A stretch of 64,000 nt of DNA from Variovorax sp. V213 (GTDB taxonomy: Bacteria > Pseudomonadota > Gammaproteobacteria > Burkholderiales > Burkholderiaceae_C). Where the stretch lies: contig NZ_AP028664.1 in the NCBI RefSeq assembly GCF_041154455.1, positions 1,489,001-1,553,000 on the forward strand, written 5' to 3'. Below the pieces are notes generated by a model that was not told the origin of the DNA, searched no databases, and saw only the letters and a program-made list of their open reading frames with translations. The translations under genes and the position numbers were made by a program. This document shows, in pieces, positions 7,433 through 14,422 of this stretch (position 1 is its first letter; every line of letters starts with the position of its first letter).

Positions 7433-9777
7433 TGCTTCAGCGACCAGACATTGAGCTGGTTGGCATCCGGCCCGACCTGCGCCGTGGTCGACACGTCACC
7501 CGACTGCTTCTGCGTGTAGCCCGCCGGAATCACGAAGGCATGGTTGATCGGCCGTACGCTGTCGAAGTGCGTATCCGCGCTGCCGGCGTATTCCGGCAGG
7601 TTCATGATGTTCTCGGCTATGAAGGCCTCGGTGTACTTCGAGCGGTTCATGTACGAGCCGTCGACCGCCGGGTCGGCCAGCTGGAACATGTCCTGCAGCG
7701 TGCGCACGAACGAGAAGTGGCTGTAGGCATCGCTGTCGGACACGCCCTTGGGGGCGTTGGCCTGGTTGGTCAGAATGCCGAAGATGCTCTCGCCGTGGCC
7801 GCGGTTGCCCTTGGTGTAGTTGTTGATGGTGGCGTCCACCGACCAGGTGCCGTCCGCGTTCTGCTTGACCGGATTGGCGACCGTGCTGTTCGACACGTTC
7901 CAGCCGCAGCAGGAGTTGAAGCCGCTGGTGGCACTGCCTTCGTCGAACATCAGAACGATGGCCACGCGCTTTTGCGGGTTCTGCCACAGCGGCGAAGCCT
8001 GGATGCGCTTGACCGTGAAATCGACGTAGTTGTCGCCGCGCGTGATGATTGGCGAGACGGCGGTGGCCGACACGTTGTTGGCCACGCTGGCGCAGTCGCT
8101 CGCGGTGCCGACGCCGCCGGTGCCCTTCACGCTGATACCGTGCATGTCGTCGCACTGGTCAGGCACCACGAAGTTCAGGTTGCCGACATTGCCGCTGGCC
8201 AGGTCGGTGCCGAGCTGGTCGTAGTCGTAGCTGGCGGGAATGGCGTAGTCGGTGCTGTTCTTCAGCGCCGCGTCCCACTGGCCGCCGCCCATGGTGCGGT
8301 TGCTGTACTTCCACTCGGGCGCGCTGCGCACGTTCTGGTAGGCCATGCCGGGGTGGTGCTTGGTCTTGTACAGGCCCGCGGGCAGCGGCAGCGTGAGCGT
8401 GGCGTCGCCAATGGCCGTGGTGTTGCCGCCCAGCGTGCCCGGCGGATAGACGTTGTCCTTGGCGGTGACGGCTGCGTCGGCCACGCTATCGGTGCGGAAA
8501 TCCTGGCCCGGATTCATCGACTCGCTGTACGTGCGCCAGGTCAGGCCGGCACTCGTCATTGCATTGAACAGGTTGGGCTTGCCGACGATGTTGTGGTTCA
8601 CCGCGGCGGCCTGCGTGCAGGTGGCAGCGAACGGCGACTTGGCCAGGCCCGGCTGCGTGTTGTCCGGCACCGGCAGATCCTGCACGGCATTGGCGCCGGT
8701 TGCGTCGCAGTTCCACTGGCTGTCGTCGGTGATGCCCCAGTCGTCCGCACCACCCAGCGCGGTGTAGTTGGGCTCGCTCGGATTGCCGGTGGCGTAGTAG
8801 CTCACCAGCTGGTTGCCAGCCTTCAGGTAGCCGTTGATCTTGGGCGCGTAGGCCGAGTTCAGGATCGACATCGTGGCCTTGTTTTCCAGCATCACGATGA
8901 AGATGTTGTCGTAGCGCGGAATGCCTTCCACGTTGAACGCCGCCTGCTGCGACTGCAGGAAGGTGATGGGCTTGCGGTTGTCCACCACGTTCGCCGTGGC
9001 CGTGGTCACGCCGGCCATGCCGGCGAGGCGCGGATCGCCGCCGGGGTTGGCCAGCGCGTCGGGGAACTTGTCGCCGCGGTCGAGCTTGGTGGTGGCGTAG
9101 GCGAAGCGGTTGTTCAGCGCATTGGCTTCGTTGAGCAGGGCGGTCTGCACGGCGCCGCTGGCGGCGTTCACGTCGCCGAGCACGGACGCAACGGGCACGC
9201 CCAGGCGCGTGGCCAGGTTCCGCTTCTCGACGGCATAGCTCGTGCCGTTGGCCTCGACCAGCCGCGCCACTTCGGACGACAGCGGGCTGACCACCACGGC
9301 AGTGCCTTGCTCCTGCACCTGGTCGAGCATGACGCGCAGCACTTCGCGCGTGGGAACGTTGGTGTTGGTCGCGGTATTCCTGGCGTTGGTGCCGATGTCG
9401 GCAATGAGTGCCGACGCGCCGGAGAGCGACAGGCTGAACTTGCCGCTGGCATCCGTGACCGCCGCAGGCTCGCCGGTGTCGCAGCGGCCGTTGCCGTTGG
9501 CGTCCACGCAGACCGTGGCGCCGACGTAGTAGCCGGGCGCGATCACCGGGTCGGTGCTGCTGCCGGGCTTGAAGGCGCTGGCCGTGAGCACGCCACTGAA
9601 GGTGGTGTTGCCGGGGCCGGCGGGTTGGCTCGCACCTGGCTGGTTCGCGGGCGGCAGGAACGCGAACTGGCCTGCGCCGTTGTCGCCGCCTCCGCACGCG
9701 GCCAGCAGCGATGCTGCGAGCACGGTCAGGGTGGGGTACAGCAAGCCGGATCTGATGTTTGGAGTGGTTTTTTTCAA
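7429..9777 (-). CDS. phosphoesterase-family (acid phosphatase/phospholipase C-like) lipoprotein
   Basis: A 782-residue exported protein with a lipobox L-A-A-C (Cys28). Residues about 60-130 look like an extracellular beta domain and include a Ca2+-binding-like D-A-N-G-N-G-R-C-D loop (92-100). From about 288 the phosphoesterase family (PF04185) begins, with the characteristic N-I-F-I-V-M-L-E-N-K; members cleave phosphomonoesters or phospholipids in the periplasm or outside the cell. The Asp-Glu of V-L-M-F-D-E-G and the following Gly-His-Gly further along fit the metal-binding part. It is the first gene of the lipoprotein run; the next gene overlaps it by four bases. Confidence 0.87.
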   Translation of the reverse strand: MKKTTPNIRSGLLYPTLTVLAASLLAACGGGDNGAGQFAFLPPANQPGASQPAGPGNTTFSGVLTASAFKPGSSTDPVIAPGYYVGATVCVDANGNGRCDTGEPAAVTDASGKFSLSLSGASALIADIGTNARNTATNTNVPTREVLRVMLDQVQEQGTAVVVSPLSSEVARLVEANGTSYAVEKRNLATRLGVPVASVLGDVNAASGAVQTALLNEANALNNRFAYATTKLDRGDKFPDALANPGGDPRLAGMAGVTTATANVVDNRKPITFLQSQQAAFNVEGIPRYDNIFIVMLENKATMSILNSAYAPKINGYLKAGNQLVSYYATGNPSEPNYTALGGADDWGITDDSQWNCDATGANAVQDLPVPDNTQPGLAKSPFAATCTQAAAVNHNIVGKPNLFNAMTSAGLTWRTYSESMNPGQDFRTDSVADAAVTAKDNVYPPGTLGGNTTAIGDATLTLPLPAGLYKTKHHPGMAYQNVRSAPEWKYSNRTMGGGQWDAALKNSTDYAIPASYDYDQLGTDLASGNVGNLNFVVPDQCDDMHGISVKGTGGVGTASDCASVANNVSATAVSPIITRGDNYVDFTVKRIQASPLWQNPQKRVAIVLMFDEGSATSGFNSCCGWNVSNSTVANPVKQNADGTWSVDATINNYTKGNRGHGESIFGILTNQANAPKGVSDSDAYSHFSFVRTLQDMFQLADPAVDGSYMNRSKYTEAFIAENIMNLPEYAGSADTHFDSVRPINHAFVIPAGYTQKQSGDVSTTAQVGPDANQLNVWSLKQ

Positions 9778-9911
9778 TTCGTTCTTTCGGCGTGGAGGGG
9801 CATGGCGCAGCGCCGCGCAGGGTGCGTCGGCACTGGGGGCCGCGAACGAATCTAGGTTTGCCTTGTGTCAGTCAAAAGGCGAAAGACTTAGGGGCGAATT
9901 AGGGAGGCGCA

Positions 9912-10013
9912 ATGCTCGAAAAGCACGCAAAAACGCCAGCTCCTCAAGTTCGGACAAGTCGTCCGCGCTATGACCCGCCTGTGGGTAGGACAAATCGCGT
10001 GACGTTTCGGTAA
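9912..10013 (+). CDS. possible 33-residue basic small protein
   Basis: A 33-codon frame beginning M-L-E-K-H-A-K-T-P-A and ending T-F-R, with ten Lys/Arg residues and five prolines, so strongly basic and probably unstructured. AGGGAGG ends four bases before the ATG, which is the main reason to list it. It ends with TAA just before the inverted repeat upstream of the GGDEF/EAL gene and could be an upstream leader peptide. No homology is recognised and it may be chance. Confidence 0.25.
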   Translation: MLEKHAKTPAPQVRTSRPRYDPPVGRTNRVTFR

Positions 10014-10015
10014 CC

Positions 10016-10045
10016 TTTGTATATATTGCGACAAAACGATACAAA
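10016..10045. promoter_or_regulatory. inverted repeat upstream of the GGDEF/EAL gene
   Basis: TTTGTAT (10016-10022) and ATACAAA (10039-10045) form a perfect 7-bp inverted repeat with a 16-base spacer, in an AT-rich patch about 75 bases before the start of the c-di-GMP enzyme. Half-site spacing of roughly two helical turns suits a dimeric regulator. The binding protein is unknown. Confidence 0.4.
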
Positions 10046-10120
10046 TTACTGCGTTCTCTGCCGTGCTGCGCTGCCGCACGCAGAGCCAACCGGTCTGTGC
10101 AACGACGGGAGTCGAATCCA

Positions 10121-13100
10121 ATGTCATTGTCCGTCTGGGTCAGGATTCGCTTGCCGCTGGTGATTTTCGTTGCCGGCGCGGCGCTATCGATCGCCCTCGC
10201 TGTCTCCGCCCGCCAGGAGATCGGACGCAGTGCCCAGGCGCGCTTCGACGCAGCCGCTTTCGACCTGGCGCGCAAGGTCGAAGCCCGCTTCGACGACTAC
10301 ATTGCCGTGCTGATCGGTCTGCGTGCGCGATTCAACACCACCGAGCCCGTGACGCGTAGCGACTTCACGGACTACGTTGCAGGGCTGAACCTGGCCAGCG
10401 CCTACCCCGGTTTCCAAGCCGTCAACTATGCGCCCCGCATTGCGGCAAACGACAAGCAGGCCTTCGAGCAACAGGTCCGCAGTGATGCCAGCCTCGCCGC
10501 TGGCGTTGCCTCCGCCTTTGCCATCAAGCCGCCCGGCGAGCGGGACACGTACTACCCGTTGGTTTACATCGAACCGCGGGCGGGGAACGAGAGGCTGATC
10601 GGCAATGACCTGGGCGCGATGCCCGACAGGGGAGACGCGCTCGAGCAGGGGCGCGACACCGGCGGGCTCGTCATGTCCGGCCGCAAGGTCCGCATCGCGG
10701 GCCGCGAGTCCGACATCGGATTGGCGATGCGGCTGCCGGTCTATCGCCCAAGACAACCGCTCGATACGGTCGAGCAGCGGCGCAGCGCCTATATAGGTTC
10801 GGTGGGCGCAGGCTTCAGCATCGCAGGGATGTTGAGCGACGTGGTGGGCGCCCCTGCCGCAAGGACCTTCCGGTTGCGCTTGATCGATGCGGGGCCGGGC
10901 AAGGGAGCGATCGGGACACGCGTGGAGACCCGGTTTGTAGCGACCACCTCATTCGGCGAGCGGCAATTGATGTTCGACAGCGCGGCCTTGGCAAAGCCGA
11001 GTGCTGCGGTGCCGGCGCGCAGCCTCGAACGCATGCTCGGCTTCGAGCTGGGCGGCCACTCCTGGCTCGTGGAGGTCGCCCAAGACGAAAACCAGGTCTT
11101 CGGCCCCATCGACAGGGCCATCCCGTGGTTCATCGTCTTCGGCGGGCTGGCCACGAGCATGCTGCTTGCCGGTATCGTTTTTTCGCTGACCACCTCACGC
11201 AGCCGAGCCCAGGTTCTGGCCAACAAGATGACCGTTCATCTGCGCACGAGCGAGCGGCAGTTGGAAGAGGCCCAGCACTTGGCAAGCCTGGGCAGTTGGA
11301 TCCTCGATCCCCAAACCGGAGCCCTGCAATGCTCCGATGAAGCTCGGCGCATCCTGGGCTTCGAGCCCGGCCCTTCGCAGCCGGACCTGCCCGCGCTGCT
11401 CTCGCGGGTTCCAACCTCGGAACGCGCTGTGGTCCAAGAGCAGATCGCACTGGCCTCGCAGTCCATGGAGCGCAGCGAATTCGAGCACCGCCTGTGCCTG
11501 CCCGATGGCACCGAACGCTGGCTCCACGTCATCGCGCAGTCGGCCGTGGAAGACGGAAAGACGCTGGTGCGCGGCACCGTGCGCGACGCCACGCGGCCGC
11601 GCAAGGATGCCTTGCGCCAGAAGCTCGAATACAAGATCGCTCGGCTGCTTGCCGGCGATGGCCGGGCCGAGGCGATCATCACGCTCGCATTGGAAGCCGT
11701 ATGCACCGACTTGCGCTGGGACTGCGGCGCGCTGTGGAGCGTCGGCGAGGACGGCATGGTTCGCTGCACCGCTGCCTGGCATGCCAACGACGTCCCCCTG
11801 GCAGTGCAGCAGTTCGTCTCTGACAGCCGTTTGCTTGAGTACCGGGCCGACGAAGGCTCGCTGGGCCGCGCCTGGAAAACAGGCGGCATCGTGCAAATCG
11901 ACGCGCAAGCGGCTCCTAAAGATTTTGCGCGCGATGTGCTGGCCGCCCAGTCCGGGCTGACTGTCGGTGTCGTCGTGCCGATGATCATTACCGGTTCGAC
12001 CACGGCGCTGGAGCTCTTTGGGTCCAATCCGTACGCTGTCGAGGCCGAGACGATGGAGTCGCTGCGGGTGATCGCCTTGCAGATCGCCCAGTACAAGCAA
12101 CGCAAGCTGGCCGAGAGAAGTCTCCGCTTCATGGCCAGTCATGACGAACTCACGGGGTTGTTCAACCGCGCCGCGCTGCAACACGAGCTGGTTCGCGCCA
12201 TCAAGCGCAGCAACCGCCACCAGAAGCAGTTCGCGGTGATATTCGTCGACCTGGATCGCTTCAAGCACATCAACGACACGCTGGGCCACGGCGTGGGCGA
12301 CGAGATGATCAAGATCTGCGGCGAGCGCCTTACGGCGCTGCTGCGCGAGGCCGACGTCGTGGCGCGATTCGGTGGCGATGAGTTCGTGCTCCTCCTGGAA
12401 AACCTGTCCAGCGCGAACGATGCCGCGGTGCTTGCCGAAAGAGTGCTCGCCTGCTGCGCCGAGCCTTTCATGATTGCGGGGCGCGAGCTGCACGTAACCG
12501 CCAGCGTTGGCGTGAGCGTCTACCCGGACAACGGCGGCGACGCCGAAGCGCTCTTGAAGAACGCCGACACCGCGATGTACCGGGCCAAGGAAAGAGGCCG
12601 CAACACCTACCGGTTCTACGCGGCGAAGATGAACGCGCAGAGTGCCGAGCAGTTGATGATGGAAAGCGCGCTGCGCCATGCTCTGGAACGCGGCGAGCTG
12701 GAAATGCACTACCAACCGAAGTTGGATCTTCAGACCCAGCGCATCGTCGGTGTCGAGGCGCTGATGCGCTGGCACCACCCGATCCTGGGCATGATTCCGC
12801 CGGTGCAGTTCATTCCGATTGCCGAAGAGATCGGCTTGATCGTGTCCCTGGGCAAGTGGGCGCTGGAGAAGGCCTGCGCCGATTCGCGTTCATGGCAGGA
12901 GTTCGGTTTGCCGGACGTGTTGATGAGCGTCAACCTGTCGCCGCGCCAGTTCGAAAGCCGCACGCTCATTACCGACATACGGTCCGTCCTGGAAACCTCG
13001 GGCTTGGAGCCGTCGCTGCTGGAGCTGGAAATTACCGAGGGCGCGGTCATGGCCAACCCCGAGCGTGCGACCCAATTGCTCCGGACGATTCGAGACATGG

Positions 13101-13447
13101 GCGTTGGACTTGCCATCGACGATTTTGGAACGGGCTATTCCTCGCTCTCTTACCTGAAGCACTTTCCGCTGTCGACGGTCAAGATCGACCGCTCCTTCAT
13201 CAACGACCTTTCGCAGGACGCCGACGCACGCGCGCTTATCGACGGCATCATCACCCTGGCCCACGGGCTGCGGATGAAGGTGGTGGCCGAGGGCATCGAG
13301 ACCACAGCCCAGTTCGACTATTTGCGCAGCCGCGGTTGCGACGAGGCCCAGGGCTACTGGCTCTGCAAGCCCGTGCCCGCCGACGAGGTGCGCAATTTCA
13401 TGGCGCGTCATCTGCGCAACCAATTTGCTCCAACGGTGCCTGCCTGA
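10121..13447 (+). CDS. membrane CHASE-PAS-GAF-GGDEF-EAL cyclic-di-GMP enzyme
   Basis: A 1108-residue signalling protein that makes and/or degrades cyclic di-GMP. Domains in order: membrane helix (about 8-29), periplasmic CHASE-type sensor (about 40-320), second membrane helix (334-356), PAS (about 380-500), GAF-like (about 505-660), GGDEF with an intact G-G-D-E-F at 751-755, and EAL with intact E-A-L at 879-881 plus the D-D-F-G-T-G-Y loop. Both catalytic motifs are complete, so either activity is possible. The inhibitory RxxD site is not obvious. GGGAG lies nine bases before the ATG at 10121; a GTG at 10097 is an alternative. The ligand of the CHASE domain is unknown. Confidence 0.95.
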   Translation: MSLSVWVRIRLPLVIFVAGAALSIALAVSARQEIGRSAQARFDAAAFDLARKVEARFDDYIAVLIGLRARFNTTEPVTRSDFTDYVAGLNLASAYPGFQAVNYAPRIAANDKQAFEQQVRSDASLAAGVASAFAIKPPGERDTYYPLVYIEPRAGNERLIGNDLGAMPDRGDALEQGRDTGGLVMSGRKVRIAGRESDIGLAMRLPVYRPRQPLDTVEQRRSAYIGSVGAGFSIAGMLSDVVGAPAARTFRLRLIDAGPGKGAIGTRVETRFVATTSFGERQLMFDSAALAKPSAAVPARSLERMLGFELGGHSWLVEVAQDENQVFGPIDRAIPWFIVFGGLATSMLLAGIVFSLTTSRSRAQVLANKMTVHLRTSERQLEEAQHLASLGSWILDPQTGALQCSDEARRILGFEPGPSQPDLPALLSRVPTSERAVVQEQIALASQSMERSEFEHRLCLPDGTERWLHVIAQSAVEDGKTLVRGTVRDATRPRKDALRQKLEYKIARLLAGDGRAEAIITLALEAVCTDLRWDCGALWSVGEDGMVRCTAAWHANDVPLAVQQFVSDSRLLEYRADEGSLGRAWKTGGIVQIDAQAAPKDFARDVLAAQSGLTVGVVVPMIITGSTTALELFGSNPYAVEAETMESLRVIALQIAQYKQRKLAERSLRFMASHDELTGLFNRAALQHELVRAIKRSNRHQKQFAVIFVDLDRFKHINDTLGHGVGDEMIKICGERLTALLREADVVARFGGDEFVLLLENLSSANDAAVLAERVLACCAEPFMIAGRELHVTASVGVSVYPDNGGDAEALLKNADTAMYRAKERGRNTYRFYAAKMNAQSAEQLMMESALRHALERGELEMHYQPKLDLQTQRIVGVEALMRWHHPILGMIPPVQFIPIAEEIGLIVSLGKWALEKACADSRSWQEFGLPDVLMSVNLSPRQFESRTLITDIRSVLETSGLEPSLLELEITEGAVMANPERATQLLRTIRDMGVGLAIDDFGTGYSSLSYLKHFPLSTVKIDRSFINDLSQDADARALIDGIITLAHGLRMKVVAEGIETTAQFDYLRSRGCDEAQGYWLCKPVPADEVRNFMARHLRNQFAPTVPA

Positions 13448-13519
13448 CAAGCGAACCTTTGAAGCAATCGTCACCGGGCACGTTCGCTCGGACATTGCAA
13501 CAACTCCACAGGAGCATTC

Positions 13520-14341
13520 ATGACTCATTCGACCCAACGCAAGACACTCGACCAGACAATCGCCGCCATCGAGGCGCTCGACCTCACGCCCATCAAGTTC
13601 AAGGCCTGCCGCCAAGAAGACGGCTACGGCTGGTCGGCAGGCTATGCGGACCAGATGGAGGTGGCCTACAAGCGCTACCTGATCCTGCACGCCAAGCACC
13701 CCGACCTGACGCTCGCTCCCGAGCAGGACGTCGACCGTTTCTGGCACATGCACATCCTCGACACCAGAAAGTACGCCGCTGATTGCGAAACCACTTTCGG
13801 CTATTTTCTGCACCACTTTCCGTACCTCGGCCTGCGCGGCGAGGACGACGCCAAGGCGCTGCAAGCGGCCTTCCTGGAGATGCAGCGCTTGACCGCCGAG
13901 GAATTCGGCGAGTCGACGCCTGCGCCCCGACACGAGCCGCGCAAGGATGGGGCCGCATGGTGCTCGCTGGAGGCAGGCAAAGCTTCGGCCGCATGGTGCT
14001 CGCTGGAGGCAGGCAAAGCTTCGGCCGCATGGTGCTCGCTGGAGGCAGGCAAAGCTTCGGCCGCATGGTGTTCGCTCGAGGCAGGCAAAGCTTCGGCGGC
14101 ATGGTGTTCGCTCGAGGCAGGCAAACCTTCGGCAGCATGGTGCTCGCTGGAAGCGGGCAAACCTTCGGCGGCATGGTGCTCGCTGGAGGCGGGCAAACCT
14201 TCAGCGGCATGGTGTTCGCTCGAAGCAGGCAAACCGTCGGCCGCATGGTGTTCGCTGGAGGCGGGTGCTGCGGCAGGGCCCTCGGTGAAGGCCGGTGCGT
14301 CCGGGCTGGAAACTTCACGCGCAGGTTCCAGCTTGGCGTGA
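13520..14341 (+). CDS. GRDP-like domain protein with nine 12-residue WCSLEAG repeats
   Basis: A 273-residue protein in two parts. Residues 1-135 resemble the glycine-rich-domain-protein-like family (PF07173 type), with D-R-F-W-H-M-H-I-L-D-T-R-K-Y and F-L-H-H-F-P as recognisable signatures. Residues 145-249 are nine tandem copies of A-A-W-C-S-L-E-A-G-K-(A/P)-S, the last truncated, giving one Cys per unit (148, 160, and every 12 residues to 244). A short Gly/Ala/Ser-rich tail follows. No signal peptide or membrane segment. AGGAG lies seven bases before the ATG. It starts 72 bases after the GGDEF/EAL gene and 81 before an MBL-fold gene. The function is unknown; a multi-core peptide precursor or metal/thiol scaffold are the possibilities I would weigh. 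Confidence 0.85.
   Translation: MTHSTQRKTLDQTIAAIEALDLTPIKFKACRQEDGYGWSAGYADQMEVAYKRYLILHAKHPDLTLAPEQDVDRFWHMHILDTRKYAADCETTFGYFLHHFPYLGLRGEDDAKALQAAFLEMQRLTAEEFGESTPAPRHEPRKDGAAWCSLEAGKASAAWCSLEAGKASAAWCSLEAGKASAAWCSLEAGKASAAWCSLEAGKPSAAWCSLEAGKPSAAWCSLEAGKPSAAWCSLEAGKPSAAWCSLEAGAAAGPSVKAGASGLETSRAGSSLA
13952..14266 (+). repeat. 36-bp in-frame tandem repeat, 8 full copies plus a partial ninth
   Basis: The unit is GCCGCATGGTGCTCGCTGGA followed by 16 more bases, period exactly 36. Units 1-3 are nearly identical; later units differ mainly at third codon positions (TGC/TGT, CTG/CTC, GAG/GAA, GCA/GCG), while the peptide W-C-S-L-E-A-G is invariant in all nine. The only recurrent amino-acid change is Ala to Pro at position 11 from unit 5 onward. 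Copy number is likely variable by slippage or recombination without changing frame. Confidence 0.97.
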
Positions 14342-14360
14342 ACGGATGAAGTTTGGCGGA

Positions 14361-14422
14361 GGGACGAGGCCGTTGGTTGGTACGCCTCGTCCCCCTCGCA
14401 CCGAGAACGAGAGGGGCGAGGC
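14361..14422 (+). promoter_or_regulatory. mutually exclusive hairpins covering the MBL gene's ribosome-binding site
   Basis: Segment 1 GGGACGAGGC (14361-14370) pairs perfectly with segment 2 GCCTCGTCCC (14384-14393). Segment 2, extended to 14397, can instead pair with segment 3 GAGGGGCGAGGC (14411-14422), twelve pairs with a two-base bulge. Segment 3 abuts the ATG at 14423 and is its Shine-Dalgarno region. The two hairpins cannot coexist, so the layout is that of a translational switch. This is read from sequence only. Confidence 0.5.

Larger units (their letters stand above)
9778..10120. other. 343-bp divergent intergenic region
   Basis: The gap separates the phosphoesterase gene (leftward) from the c-di-GMP enzyme gene (rightward) and must hold both promoters. 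It contains a small open frame with a good ribosome-binding site (9912-10013) and an inverted repeat TTTGTAT...ATACAAA (10016-10045) just upstream of the GGDEF/EAL gene. The stretch 10010-10055 is clearly more AT-rich than its surroundings. I see no riboswitch or terminator. Confidence 0.6.

Noticed and set aside
7270..9855. Plus-strand open frame of about 860 codons opposite the phosphoesterase gene
   Set aside because: Antisense shadow with Arg/Val/Ala/Gly-rich composition; the minus-strand lipoprotein is well supported.
13952..14266. Tandem repeats as a CRISPR array
   Set aside because: Units are contiguous without spacers and are in-frame coding.
13783..14349. Second frame across the tandem repeat, coding G-R-M-V-L-A-G-G repeats
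   Set aside because: Repeat period 36 makes every frame periodic; only the frame starting at 13520 has a folded N-terminal domain and a ribosome-binding site, and synonymous changes preserve that frame.
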